A DNA stretch of 37,319 nucleotides from Flavobacteriaceae bacterium ASP10-09a (GCA_000981625.1 LAQA01000041.1:243-37561); one strand, 5' to 3'; counted from the stretch's first letter, positions 9,181 to 17,334 are shown. The notes: generated by a model not told the origin, from the letters alone. Numbers and translations are program-made.

Positions 9181-10629
9181 ATGAACACAAATTTTACAGA
9201 GATAATTATAATTGGTGCTGGTCTATCTGGAATTGGAGCTGCTTGTCATCTACAGAGAAAAAACCCAACTAAAAAGTACAAAATTTTAGAATCTAGAGAA
9301 GAAATTGGCGGTACCTGGAGTTTATTTAAATACCCAGGAATACGATCAGATTCTGATATGTACACTTTTGGATATTCTTTTAAAACTTGGGATGATGACA
9401 AATCTTTCGCTGATGCTACATCGATTTTAAAATATGTACACCAAGCTTCTGAAGAGTATCATGTAAAAGAAAAAATTATTTTTAATCAAAAAGTAGTTTC
9501 TTATAACTTTGATTCTTTACAAAATTTATGGACGGTTAAAACCACAAACCCTAAAACAAAAGAAGAAACGTTTTATACATCACAATTTATTTTTAATTGT
9601 AGTGGTTATTATAATTACGATCATGGTTATACACCAGAATTTAAAGGCTTAGAAAATTTTAAAGGCATGTTTATTCATCCACAAAATTGGGATGAAAATT
9701 TAGACTACAAAAACAAAAAAGTAGTCGTTATTGGTAGCGGAGCTACTGCAGTTACTATTGTGCCTTCAATAGCAAATGATGTTGCTAAAGTAACGATGTT
9801 GCAAAGATCACCAACTTACATTGCTGCCCTACCAAATAAAGATAAAATTGCTGGTTTTATAAAAAAAGTTTTGCCTCGTAAAATAGCGCATAGATTAATA
9901 AGGACTAAAAATATTTTTGCGGGGATGCTCTTTTTTAATCTCTGTAAAAAATGGCCAAAAACTATGAAGAGCTATGTTTTAAAAGGAATTAAAAAAGAGT
10001 TAGGAGACTTTCCTTTAGAACCTCATTTTTCTCCAGATTACAAACCTTGGGATCAGCGATTTTGTTTGATTCCTGATGGTGATTTTTTTAAAGCTCTTAA
10101 AAAAGGAAAAGCAGATGTAGTTACTGATTCTATTGCTGTTTTTACAGAAAACGGAATCCTTTTAAAGTCAGGGAAAATATTAGAAGCAGATATTATTATT
10201 AGCGCAACTGGCTTAAAGTTATTACCCTTTGGTGGTGCAAAAATAACACTAAATAACAATCCTTTTGATATTACAAAACAGTTTATTTATAAAGGTTTAA
10301 TGTTAAGCGAACTACCTAATTTTTTCGTTTTTGCAGGATACACGAACGCTTCTTGGACTTTAAAAAGCGATTTAACAAGCGAATACATTTCAAGACTTTT
10401 AAAGTATTTGGATAAAAAAAACTACAAATCAGTTAACGCAAAAGTGCTAGAGGAAAACTTAGGTGAATTGCCGTTAATTGATTTAGACTCTGGCTATATT
10501 CATAGAGCTAAAGATACGCTTCCAAAACAAGGAGATAAATTTCCTTGGAGGTTATATCAAAATTATATTTTAGATTTTAAAGCTTTAAGAATAGATTCTG
10601 TAAAAGATAAAAGATTACAATTTAGATAA
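9181..10629 (+). CDS. Flavin-containing monooxygenase, Baeyer-Villiger type
   Basis: This 482-aa protein has two dinucleotide folds. The FAD site is IIGAGLSGIG (G12-G17) with ESREEIGGTWSLFKYPGIRSDSDMYTFG, typical of this group. The NADPH site is VVVIGSGATA (G185-G187). Between them FKGMFIHPQNW (160-170) fits the type I Baeyer-Villiger fingerprint FxGxxxHxxxW exactly, and ATGLKLLPFGG follows near residue 344. The enzyme should insert oxygen next to a carbonyl (ketone to ester or lactone) using NADPH and O2 in the cytoplasm. The upstream neighbour is an esterase-like hydrolase, which would fit a ketone-to-ester-to-acid route except that the hydrolase is exported. Alternative: an N- or S-oxygenating flavin monooxygenase. 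Confidence 0.9.
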   Translation: MNTNFTEIIIIGAGLSGIGAACHLQRKNPTKKYKILESREEIGGTWSLFKYPGIRSDSDMYTFGYSFKTWDDDKSFADATSILKYVHQASEEYHVKEKIIFNQKVVSYNFDSLQNLWTVKTTNPKTKEETFYTSQFIFNCSGYYNYDHGYTPEFKGLENFKGMFIHPQNWDENLDYKNKKVVVIGSGATAVTIVPSIANDVAKVTMLQRSPTYIAALPNKDKIAGFIKKVLPRKIAHRLIRTKNIFAGMLFFNLCKKWPKTMKSYVLKGIKKELGDFPLEPHFSPDYKPWDQRFCLIPDGDFFKALKKGKADVVTDSIAVFTENGILLKSGKILEADIIISATGLKLLPFGGAKITLNNNPFDITKQFIYKGLMLSELPNFFVFAGYTNASWTLKSDLTSEYISRLLKYLDKKNYKSVNAKVLEENLGELPLIDLDSGYIHRAKDTLPKQGDKFPWRLYQNYILDFKALRIDSVKDKRLQFR

Positions 10630-10645
10630 TCATTTTTAAATCGTT

Positions 10646-10653
10646 TATTTTTG
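10646..10653 (+). promoter_or_regulatory. -7 box of the DUF5522 gene
   Basis: TATTTTTG matches the Bacteroidota TAnnTTTG box exactly and ends 4 nt before the ATG at 10658, which implies a leaderless or near-leaderless mRNA. No convincing -33 element was found. Confidence 0.5.
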
Positions 10654-10657
10654 CAAT

Positions 10658-10822
10658 ATGTTAAAACCTAGAATAGAAATAGATAAAGACGATTTTTACC
10701 TTACTGAACAAGGCTATAAAGTTTTTACTGAAAAATATCACCTAAAAAGAGGATACTGTTGTAAAAATGGTTGCAAACATTGCCCTTACGGATATGATAA
10801 AAAAACAGATAGTTTTAAATAA
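10658..10822 (+). CDS. Small Cys-rich protein, DUF5522 family
   Basis: The 54-residue product starts MLKPRIEIDKDDFYLTEQG and contains the diagnostic GYCCKNGCKHCPYGY near its C-terminus: four Cys as CC-x3-C-x2-C, plus a His between the last two. That pattern and length fit the DUF5522 family seen in Bacteroidota. The Cys cluster suggests a zinc or iron-sulfur site, but the function is unknown. The gene has its own -7 box just upstream and starts 28 bp after the monooxygenase stop. The next gene starts 56 bp after its stop. Confidence 0.82.
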   Translation: MLKPRIEIDKDDFYLTEQGYKVFTEKYHLKRGYCCKNGCKHCPYGYDKKTDSFK

Positions 10823-10878
10823 TTAAATACTTTTTCTGTCAAAATGTTTCAACGGTAAAAAATATAAATTTAGTAAAA

Positions 10879-11589
10879 ATGATAAAAAGAGTTCTAGTCT
10901 TAATCGTTCTAATGATATTTACAGGTTGTGCCGAATTACAAAATGTTATTCGTCAGTTACCAAATGGAGGTAGCTTATCTCAAGAACAAATTGGAAATGG
11001 TTTAAGACAAGCTTTAGATAACGGAATTAAAAATCAGGTTTCTAAATTAACTTCAAAAGACGGTTTTTATAGAAACGATTTGGTGAAAATTTTATTACCT
11101 AAAGAATTACAAGTAGTAGATAAAGGTTTAAGAAGAATCGGTTTAAGTAATTTAGCAGATGAAGGAATAAAAGTTTTAAATAGAGCTGCAGAAGATGCTG
11201 TAAAAACAGCAACTCCTATTTTTATAAATGCCGTAAAAGAAATTACGTTTGCTGATGCTAAAAATATTTTATTAGGAGAACAAGATGCTGCAACTAGTTA
11301 TTTGCATTCTAAAGCTTCAGAAAGCTTGTATAATAATTTTAGCCCTGTGATTAGTAATTCTTTTTCTAAAGTTGGCGCAGATAAAATTTGGTCTAATTTA
11401 ATTACCAAATACAATTCCATTCCTTTTGTAAAAAAGGTAAACACCGATTTAACTAACTATGTTACAAACGAAGCTCTAAAAGGTGTTTTTATAATGATTA
11501 CAAAAGAGGAAAAAGCGATTAGAGAAAAAGTAGGTCTTCGAAACACTACTCTATTAAAACAAGTTTTTTCATTACAAGACAAAAAATAA
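10879..11589 (+). CDS. DUF4197 family lipoprotein
   Basis: This 236-aa protein has a lipoprotein signal with lipobox IFTGC (Cys17). The mature part is nearly all alpha-helical and matches DUF4197: LSQEQIGNGLRQALDNGIKNQVSKL, DGFYRNDLVKILLPKEL, LNRAAEDAVKTATPIFINAVKEITFADAKNILLG and the C-terminal NEALKGVFIMITKEEKAIRE. The length is normal for the family. It is presumably periplasmic and membrane-anchored; no activity is known. A strong terminator follows. Confidence 0.9.
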   Translation: MIKRVLVLIVLMIFTGCAELQNVIRQLPNGGSLSQEQIGNGLRQALDNGIKNQVSKLTSKDGFYRNDLVKILLPKELQVVDKGLRRIGLSNLADEGIKVLNRAAEDAVKTATPIFINAVKEITFADAKNILLGEQDAATSYLHSKASESLYNNFSPVISNSFSKVGADKIWSNLITKYNSIPFVKKVNTDLTNYVTNEALKGVFIMITKEEKAIREKVGLRNTTLLKQVFSLQDKK

Positions 11590-11609
11590 TTACAAAATAA
11601 AATCGTTTT

Positions 11610-11648
11610 AAAAACCTCTAGGCATTTAATGTATGGAGGTTTTTTTTA
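11610..11648 (+). terminator. Rho-independent terminator after the DUF4197 gene
   Basis: AAAAACCTC and GAGGTTTTT form a stem around a loop of about 17 nt, followed by a run of T ending near 11647. It lies 20 bp after the DUF4197 stop and isolates the GH16 gene downstream. Confidence 0.75.
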
Positions 11649-11680
11649 TTTAATGTGTATGGCTTTTGTATGGGGGGTTA

Positions 11681-11713
11681 TTTTGTTAAATACTTGCAAA
11701 TAAATTAATTTCG
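11681..11713 (+). promoter_or_regulatory. Probable promoter of the GH16 gene
   Basis: TTTTG (11681-11685) and TAATTTCG (11706-11713, one mismatch to TAnnTTTG) are separated by 20 nt, a good fit to the Bacteroidota -33/-7 arrangement. The ATG follows at 11728. Confidence 0.5.
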
Positions 11714-11727
11714 AAAAAAATTAACTC

Positions 11728-13344
11728 ATGAAATATTTATTCGGAATATTAATTTCGTCAATCACATTATTTTCTAGTGGGCAAACTGTAGAGGATGATT
11801 TTGAAGGAAATGGAACGATCTCTACTTGGTCTGTAGATGCTTCAGAAATGAATATCTCTTTTGCAAATCCATATATGGAGAGTATAAATACTTCCAATAC
11901 AGTATTAGAATACAAAGATAATGGAGGCCAGTATGCTAATATATTCTTTGATGTTTCTAATACATTTGATTTATCTACATATCATACATTTACTTTAAAA
12001 ATATATGTTCCTTCTTCTAGTCTTATAGGAGACCAAAACAACCAAATATCCTTAAAGTTACAAGACAATACGATAGGCAATAGTTGGATTACACAAACAG
12101 AAATTATAAAGGCGATTGTTTTAGATCAATGGCAAACCATCACTTTCGATTTTAAAAATGATAATTTTATAAATTTTGATAGCAATTCAAATGATCCAGA
12201 AGATAGAACAGATTTAAATAGAGTTTTAATACAAATAAATGGTGAAAATAATAATGCTAAAGTAACAGCTTATATTGATGATTTTTTATATGATGGAACC
12301 ATTAGTGATAACGATAATACTGATGACAACCCAGTTTTTAACAACTTAGTTTGGTCTGATGAGTTTAATGGTACAGGTACTATAGATGCTAACAAATGGT
12401 TTCAGCAAACAAGACCAATTATAAATGGGCAAAGTTGGGCTAATGGAGAAATTCAGCATTATACAGATAGAAACACTAATTCTTTTATGGTAAATGGAGC
12501 CTTAAAAATTTTAGCAAAAAAAGAGACATACACAAACGAAGGAGTTACCAAACAATATACTTCTGCAAGACTGAATTCTAAATTTGCGTTTACGTATGGA
12601 AAAGTTGAAATTAGAGCAAAAATGCCTTTTGGAGTTGGTACTTTTCCAGCCCTTTGGATGCTGGGTCAAAATATTACAGAGACAGGAGGCTATTGGGCAG
12701 CTACACATGGAACTGTTGGTTGGCCAGATTGTGGCGAAGTAGATATTATTGAGCATTGGGGAGACAATCAAAACTTTATGCAAAGTGCTTTACATAATCG
12801 ATCAAGTTACGGAGGTACCATTAATAAAGGAGGAAGGATGATTAATAATGCATCTTCAGAATTTCATATCTACACATTAGATTGGAACTCTAATAAAATG
12901 ACTTTTAGCATCAATGGAATCATTCATTATATTTATAATCCAGAAAATAAAAACATCCAAAACTGGCCTTACGATGCGCCTCAATACTTATTGTTTAATG
13001 TTGCTATTTTACCAAACATTACATCTAGCTTTACCGAAAGCGCTATGGAAATTGATTACGTTAGAGTATATCAAGAAGCAACAGCATCTATTTCTGAAAT
13101 TAATAATTTGTTAAATGTTAAACTTTTCCCCAATCCATTAAATAACAAATTAAATATTCGATTTTCATCAGATTTAGGTCAAATTACAGGAACTATTTAT
13201 TCTTTAACAGGGCAAAAAATTCAAGTATTTATTCAAAACAGTTTAGAGAAAACGATAGAAATCTCTAATTTATCAGATGGTATTTATTTCTTAAAACTAG
13301 AAACGGAAAAAGGAACATCAACTCATAAGATTATTAAAAAATAA
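11728..13344 (+). CDS. Secreted glycoside hydrolase family 16 (laminarinase-like beta-glucanase) with T9SS domain
   Basis: This 538-aa protein has: a signal peptide (residues 1-19); a beta-sandwich carbohydrate-binding-like module (~20-193, FDLSTYHTFTLKIYVPSS...AYIDDFLYDG); an Asp/Asn linker; a GH16 catalytic domain (~205-450); and a type IX secretion C-terminal domain (~465-538, VKLFPNPLNNKLNIRF...LSDGIYFLKL). The catalytic motif is GEVDIIE, with E337 as nucleophile, D339 and E342 as acid/base. The surrounding LVWSDEFNG, GKVEIRAKMPFG and WPDCGE are typical of the laminarinase subfamily, so beta-1,3-glucan is the likely substrate, though other GH16 targets remain possible. No SusC/SusD pair is present, so this is not a full polysaccharide utilisation locus. 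The gene is monocistronic, between a terminator and a large inverted repeat. Confidence 0.93.
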   Translation: MKYLFGILISSITLFSSGQTVEDDFEGNGTISTWSVDASEMNISFANPYMESINTSNTVLEYKDNGGQYANIFFDVSNTFDLSTYHTFTLKIYVPSSSLIGDQNNQISLKLQDNTIGNSWITQTEIIKAIVLDQWQTITFDFKNDNFINFDSNSNDPEDRTDLNRVLIQINGENNNAKVTAYIDDFLYDGTISDNDNTDDNPVFNNLVWSDEFNGTGTIDANKWFQQTRPIINGQSWANGEIQHYTDRNTNSFMVNGALKILAKKETYTNEGVTKQYTSARLNSKFAFTYGKVEIRAKMPFGVGTFPALWMLGQNITETGGYWAATHGTVGWPDCGEVDIIEHWGDNQNFMQSALHNRSSYGGTINKGGRMINNASSEFHIYTLDWNSNKMTFSINGIIHYIYNPENKNIQNWPYDAPQYLLFNVAILPNITSSFTESAMEIDYVRVYQEATASISEINNLLNVKLFPNPLNNKLNIRFSSDLGQITGTIYSLTGQKIQVFIQNSLEKTIEISNLSDGIYFLKLETEKGTSTHKIIKK

Positions 13345-13362
13345 CTTTAACAATTTTGTAAG

Positions 13363-13402
13363 TATGAACATTTAAATAATTGTGTATATTTAAATGTTCA
13401 TA
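13363..13402. repeat. Perfect 15-bp inverted repeat before a small gene
   Basis: TATGAACATTTAAAT (13363-13377) and its exact reverse complement (13388-13402) flank a 10-nt spacer. It lies between the GH16 stop (13344) and the ATG of the small gene (13413). There is no T run after it, so it does not look like a normal terminator; a TATATTTA -7-like box overlaps the right arm, which would suit an operator. Confidence 0.6.
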
Positions 13403-13412
13403 AACACAGTCT

Positions 13413-13601
13413 ATGTCCCGCCTAAAACAATTAGATAGCTACAAAAAACACCTAAAGGAAAGATATATCAAGTTAATTGAGAAATCTAACAGCTATAGGT
13501 ATGTAGATGAATCAATGAGTGATATAGCTGCATTTAAGGCTATGAAATTGCTTGAGAAGATTAATCAACTTCGTTATTTAGACAGAAAACTTACTATTTA
13601 A
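13413..13601 (+). CDS. Small helical protein, Lacal_2735-like
   Basis: The 62-aa product is predicted to be almost entirely helical and charged (YKKHLKERYIKLIEKSNSYR...DIAAFKAMKLLEKINQLRYLDRKL), with heptad-like spacing of Leu and Ile that suggests a helical hairpin or coiled coil. It resembles short flavobacterial proteins of the Lacal_2735 type, but I cannot confirm this without a search. It has no signal peptide. Its start follows the 15-bp inverted repeat by 10 nt, and it is convergent with pyrF, 14 bp away. Function unknown. Confidence 0.75.
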   Translation: MSRLKQLDSYKKHLKERYIKLIEKSNSYRYVDESMSDIAAFKAMKLLEKINQLRYLDRKLTI

Positions 13602-13615
13602 ATTTACTAAAATAT

Positions 13616-14437
13616 TTAGGATCTATTTTCTAAAATAAAACTCATTTCTACTTGTAACTCTTTAGCTTTTATGGCAGCAACCTGTGCAAAATCATCAGAA
13701 TTTGATGCATAAATTATTCCCCTTGAAGAATTAATTAACAAACCAATATTTTCTGATAAACCGTATTTACAAACATCTTGCAAGTTTCCTCCTTGTGCTC
13801 CAACTCCAGGAACTAGCAAAAAAGAATTAGGAACTATTTTTCGAATTTCTTTAAAATATTCAGCTTTTGTAGCACCAACAACATACATTAAATTTTCTGA
13901 ATTTGCCCAAGATTTTGACACTTGTAAAACCTCTTTATACATTTCTTGGCTATTGACAGTTAATGTCTGAAAATCAAAAGCACCTTCATTTGAAGTTAGT
14001 GCCAACATAATTGTATGCTTGTCTTTAAAAGCTAAAAAAGGCTCAACAGAATCTTTACCCATATAAGGTGCAACGGTGACAGAGTCAAACGCTAAATCTT
14101 TAAAAAAAGCTTTCGCATACATTGTCGATGTATTTCCTATATCTCCTCTTTTGGCATCAGCAATTGTAAAAATTTCTGGATGTTCTTTATTTATGTAAGC
14201 AATCGTTTTTTCAAGAGCTTGCCAACCTTTAATTCCATAAGCTTCATAAAAAGCAGTATTAGGCTTGTAAGCTACACAAAGGTGATGAGTTGCATCAATA
14301 ATGGCTTTATTAAATTGAAAGATAGGATCCTCAAATTTTAATAAATGAGCAGGGATTTTATCAAGATCGACATCTAAGCCAATACATAGAAAAGATTTTT
14401 TTTGCTTTATTTGTGATACAAGTTGTTCTGTTGTCAT
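13616..14437 (-). CDS. pyrF: Orotidine 5'-phosphate decarboxylase
   Basis: This 273-aa enzyme converts orotidine monophosphate to UMP, the last step of de novo pyrimidine synthesis, in the cytoplasm. The length and sequence fit the longer PyrF subfamily 2: [14 protein letters not shown] at the N-terminus, [12 protein letters not shown], and the catalytic loop [10 protein letters not shown] with K96 and D99. The phosphate-binding end is [11 protein letters not shown] followed by [12 protein letters not shown]. All key residues are intact. A TACTTTTG box lies 21 nt upstream of the ATG. No other pyrimidine genes are adjacent. Confidence 0.96.
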   Translation of the reverse strand: MTTEQLVSQIKQKKSFLCIGLDVDLDKIPAHLLKFEDPIFQFNKAIIDATHHLCVAYKPNTAFYEAYGIKGWQALEKTIAYINKEHPEIFTIADAKRGDIGNTSTMYAKAFFKDLAFDSVTVAPYMGKDSVEPFLAFKDKHTIMLALTSNEGAFDFQTLTVNSQEMYKEVLQVSKSWANSENLMYVVGATKAEYFKEIRKIVPNSFLLVPGVGAQGGNLQDVCKYGLSENIGLLINSSRGIIYASNSDDFAQVAAIKAKELQVEMSFILENRS

Positions 14438-14457
14438 TACTTTTGCTTAATGTTATA

Positions 14458-14465
14458 CAAAAGTA
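14458..14465 (-). promoter_or_regulatory. -7 box of pyrF
   Basis: TACTTTTG on the minus strand fits TAnnTTTG and lies 20 nt before the pyrF ATG. No well-spaced TTG -33 element was found. Confidence 0.45.
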
Positions 14466-14521
14466 CTATTTTTAACTTTCAACATTTGTAAGTTATTTCT
14501 TTTTTAATTGACATATTTAAT

Positions 14522-15016
14522 ATGAAAAAAACATTTCTTTTATTAATAATTATTTTTATAAGTTGTAATTCAGAGAAGCCTAGACAATTTACTGACGAAG
14601 CATATAAAGAAATGCTGGTTGACTTAGACAATTCTAAAATAACTCTAAGAGAAGTTTTATATTACAATAAAGGAAAGAAAACCTTAATAGATGTTTGGGC
14701 ATCTTGGTGTAAAGATTGTATTGTTGGCATTCCTAAAATAAAAGAATTACAAAAAGAATTTCCTGATGTGATTTTTTTATTCTTATCAGTAGATAGAAGT
14801 ACTCCATCTTGGAAAAGGGCCATTACTAAATACAATTTAGTAGGACAACATTATAATTTACCTGAAGGGATGAAAGATGGTGAATTTGTAGATTTCATCA
14901 ATTTAAATTGGATTCCAAGGTATATGGTTATTGATGAAACAGGAGAAATAACATTATTTAAAGCTACAAATATATCAGATAAAAAAATAAAATTAGCCTT
15001 AAAAAAAATCGAATAA
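14522..15016 (+). CDS. TlpA/ResA-like thioredoxin-fold lipoprotein
   Basis: This 164-aa protein has a lipoprotein signal (IFISC, Cys15) and a thioredoxin fold. The redox motif is WASWCKDC (CxxC), preceded by TLIDVW, and the cis-Pro loop is WIPRYMVID. The intervening DVIFLFLSVDRSTPSWKRAI matches TlpA-type proteins. It should act as a membrane-anchored periplasmic thiol-disulfide oxidoreductase. The gene is divergent from pyrF and followed after 82 bp by tpiA; cotranscription with tpiA is possible but there is room for a separate promoter. Confidence 0.9.
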   Translation: MKKTFLLLIIIFISCNSEKPRQFTDEAYKEMLVDLDNSKITLREVLYYNKGKKTLIDVWASWCKDCIVGIPKIKELQKEFPDVIFLFLSVDRSTPSWKRAITKYNLVGQHYNLPEGMKDGEFVDFINLNWIPRYMVIDETGEITLFKATNISDKKIKLALKKIE

Positions 15017-15098
15017 ATCGTTATAGTAACTATTTCTTTTTCTCAACGCTTTTTGATTTTCCATTTCTTAAATTTACATCAAAATTAAATATAGAATA

Positions 15099-15857
15099 AT
15101 GAGAACAAAAATAGTAGCAGGAAACTGGAAAATGAACAATGACAAAAAGGAGAGTAAACAACTGATTAAAGATTTGAAAAAATCTATTAAAGCAGAAAAG
15201 TTAGAAAATACTCGTGTAATTGTTGCTCCTACTTTTGTAAATCTTTCTTCCTCTATAAAAGCAGCTAAAAACTCTAAAATTGAAGTAGTTGCACAAAACA
15301 TGCATCAAGCTAAAAATGGTGCTTATACAGGTGAAATTTCTGCTAATATGTTAAAAGCAATCGGAATTAAAACTGTTATTTTAGGCCATTCAGAAAGAAG
15401 GACTTATTTTAATGAAACAGATAAAGGTTTAGCTGAAAAAGTAGATGCTGTTTTAGAAAATGAATTAGAAACTATTTTTTGTTTTGGAGAACTATTAGAA
15501 GACAGAAAATCTGATCATCATTTTACCGTTGTAAAAGATCAAATAGCAAATGCATTATTTCATTTAGATAAAGTTGCTTGGAAAAGCATTATTTTAGCTT
15601 ACGAGCCTGTTTGGGCAATTGGTACTGGTGAAACTGCAAGTGCAGAACAAGCACAAGAAATGCATGCATTTATTAGAAGTATCATAGAAAAAAAATACAA
15701 TAAAGAAGTCGCTGATGGAGTTTCTATTTTATATGGAGGAAGTGTAAAACCTGCAAATGCAGAAGAAATTTTTTCTAAACCAGATGTAGACGGAGGTTTA
15801 ATTGGTGGAGCAGCTTTAAATGTAGCTGATTTTACAGGAATTATTAAAGCTATTTAA
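15099..15857 (+). CDS. tpiA: Triose-phosphate isomerase
   Basis: This 252-aa TIM-barrel enzyme interconverts dihydroxyacetone phosphate and glyceraldehyde 3-phosphate in glycolysis and gluconeogenesis. It shows every family signature: AGNWKMN with N9 and K11, LGHSERR with H97, the active-site YEPVWAIGTG with E169, and the phosphate-binding YGGSVKPAN and GGLIGGAAL. Length is normal. A terminator-like hairpin lies 33 bp after the stop, between tpiA and prmA. Confidence 0.98.
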   Translation: MRTKIVAGNWKMNNDKKESKQLIKDLKKSIKAEKLENTRVIVAPTFVNLSSSIKAAKNSKIEVVAQNMHQAKNGAYTGEISANMLKAIGIKTVILGHSERRTYFNETDKGLAEKVDAVLENELETIFCFGELLEDRKSDHHFTVVKDQIANALFHLDKVAWKSIILAYEPVWAIGTGETASAEQAQEMHAFIRSIIEKKYNKEVADGVSILYGGSVKPANAEEIFSKPDVDGGLIGGAALNVADFTGIIKAI

Positions 15858-15882
15858 GCATCGTATTTAAAGATATTTACAA

Positions 15883-15890
15883 TAAATTTG
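15883..15890 (+). promoter_or_regulatory. -7 box leading into the prmA leader
   Basis: TAAATTTG is a perfect TAnnTTTG match. Its last base is the first base of the terminator hairpin at 15890, so transcripts begun here would start inside the hairpin. Confidence 0.4.
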
Positions 15891-15924
15891 CATCAAGATT
15901 TTTAAATCTTGATGCATTTTTTTT
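15890..15924 (+). terminator. Strong intrinsic terminator between tpiA and prmA
   Basis: GCATCAAGATTT and AAATCTTGATGC form a perfect 12-bp stem with a 2-nt TT centre (in practice a 4-nt loop), followed by eight T (15917-15924). It ends 11 nt before the prmA ATG, so it either terminates tpiA transcripts or controls read-through into prmA-clpS. Confidence 0.8.
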
Positions 15925-15935
15925 ACGACACATTT

Positions 15936-16772
15936 ATGGACAACATTTACATAGAATATAACTTTACCGTAACACCAAAAGAACCGGCTACAGAAATTTT
16001 AATTGCAGAATTAGGTGCTGTAGGCTTTGAAAGTTTTGTTGAAAATAAAAATGGCGTAACAGCGTATATCCAAAAAGAAGAATGGAATTCAAGTATTTTA
16101 GATGCTATTTTTGTTTTAAACTCTAATGAGTTTTCAATTGAATATAATCAAAATGAAGTTGAACAAACAAATTGGAATGCAGAATGGGAGAAGAACTTTA
16201 CCCCAATTCAAGTTGATGAATTAGTGAGTATTAGAGCTCCTTTTCATAAAAACCCCAATTTAAAATACGATATAGTTATTGAACCAAAAATGAGTTTTGG
16301 TACAGGTCATCATGAAACTACGCATATGATGGTTCAACATTTATTACAACTAAATTTAGAGAATAAAAAGACTTTAGATATGGGCTGTGGAACTGGTATT
16401 TTAGCCATTTTTGCTGAAATGAAAGGTGCCAAACCAATTGATGCTATTGATATTGATAATTGGTGTTATGAAAATTCCACAGAAAATGTTACTCGCAATA
16501 ATTGTCATAACATTTCCGTTTATGAAGGAGAATCATCTCTCTTAGTCAATAAAAAATACGATGTTATTATTGCGAATATCAACAGAAATATTTTATTAAT
16601 GGATATGAAAATTTACACAAACTGTTTAAATGAAAAAGGTGTTCTTTTATTAAGTGGATTTTACGAAGAAGATATTCCTGTTATTGATGTTGAGGTTTCT
16701 AAATACAATTTAAAATTAGAAACATTTATTCAAAGAAATAATTGGGTTGCATTAAAATACAATAAATTGTAA
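15936..16772 (+). CDS. prmA: Ribosomal protein L11 methyltransferase
   Basis: This 278-aa SAM-dependent enzyme methylates ribosomal protein L11. The N-terminal substrate-recognition domain starts MDNIYIEYNFTVTPKEPATEILIAELG. It is followed by EPKMSFGTGHHETTHMM and the SAM motif LDMGCGTGILAIFA (D148, G150-G154), then DIDNWCYENSTEN and the catalytic-loop-like IIANINRNILL. TTG and ATG codons upstream (15909, 15912) lie inside the terminator stem, so ATG 15936 is chosen. clpS follows after 10 bp, making a likely operon with clpS and the small gene after it. Confidence 0.95.
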   Translation: MDNIYIEYNFTVTPKEPATEILIAELGAVGFESFVENKNGVTAYIQKEEWNSSILDAIFVLNSNEFSIEYNQNEVEQTNWNAEWEKNFTPIQVDELVSIRAPFHKNPNLKYDIVIEPKMSFGTGHHETTHMMVQHLLQLNLENKKTLDMGCGTGILAIFAEMKGAKPIDAIDIDNWCYENSTENVTRNNCHNISVYEGESSLLVNKKYDVIIANINRNILLMDMKIYTNCLNEKGVLLLSGFYEEDIPVIDVEVSKYNLKLETFIQRNNWVALKYNKL

Positions 16773-16782
16773 TTTTATGATC

Positions 16783-17058
16783 ATGAGTACCAAAGAAAAA
16801 ATTAAAGAAGAAGTTGATGTCTTAGAACAGGAAACACATCAACATGAAATAGTACTTCATAATGATGAAGTAAATACTTTTGATTTTGTAATGGAATCTT
16901 TAATTAGTGTTTGTGAACATACTTTAGAACAAGCTGAGCAATGCACTATTTTAGTTCACTATAAAGGAAAATGCACAGTTAAATCTGGAGAATATAAAGA
17001 TTTAGAACCTAGATGTTCTAAATTATTGCAATTAGGTTTATCCGCAGAACTAATATAA
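16783..17058 (+). CDS. clpS: ATP-dependent Clp protease adaptor ClpS
   Basis: The 91-aa protein should bind the N-domain of ClpA/ClpC and deliver N-degron substrates. The core HEIVLHNDEVNTFDFVMESLISVCEHTLEQAEQC contains the family's NDE/D-x-NT-F signature, and the later VHYKGKCTVKSGEY block is typical of the Bacteroidota form. An ATG two codons upstream (16777) is an alternative start; MSTKEK is preferred as the usual N-terminus. It sits between prmA and a small unknown gene with only 3 bp to the latter. Confidence 0.93.
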   Translation: MSTKEKIKEEVDVLEQETHQHEIVLHNDEVNTFDFVMESLISVCEHTLEQAEQCTILVHYKGKCTVKSGEYKDLEPRCSKLLQLGLSAELI

Positions 17059-17061
17059 TTT

Positions 17062-17334
17062 ATGGAAAATGTTTTAAAATATTACGAATTCTCTCTTTTT
17101 ATAAAAGATGAATGCAATACCTTTTCTGGAAACGAAATTGCTTTTACAGAATTGAATTCAACACATTTTTTGATTTTTGAAAAAAAAGGGGATAGCTATA
17201 ATTTATATGTTTCAAGATATTCTCATAAAAATGAGATTGGTGTAAAACCCCCAGAAATACTTGAATTATTGGTAGAAAACTATAACAAAAGTATTCCAGA
17301 ACATCGAAAAGCAATCAAACAATATTTGAATTAA
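17062..17334 (+). CDS. Small protein of unknown function downstream of clpS
   Basis: This 90-aa soluble protein (YYEFSLFIKDECNTFSGNEIAFTELNSTHFLIFEKKGDSYNLYVSRYSHKN...) is not recognised. It looks like an alpha/beta fold with strands in the first two thirds and a C-terminal helix (ILELLVENYNKSIPEHRKAIKQYLN). No signal peptide, Cys motif or membrane segment is present. It begins 3 bp after the clpS stop, so it is almost certainly translated from the prmA-clpS mRNA, hinting at proteolysis or translation, but this is context only. Confidence 0.75.
   Translation: MENVLKYYEFSLFIKDECNTFSGNEIAFTELNSTHFLIFEKKGDSYNLYVSRYSHKNEIGVKPPEILELLVENYNKSIPEHRKAIKQYLN

Noticed and set aside
12511..12783. 90-codon minus-strand ORF with many Cys
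   Set aside because: It is antisense to the GH16 catalytic domain, and its composition follows from the codons of that domain.
11728..13344. Polysaccharide utilisation locus around the GH16 gene
   Set aside because: No SusC/SusD-like pair, sugar transporter or matching regulator occurs nearby; the gene stands alone.
15909..15935. Upstream TTG/ATG starts for prmA
   Set aside because: They fall inside the terminator stem and T tract; homologous N-termini begin at the ATG at 15936.
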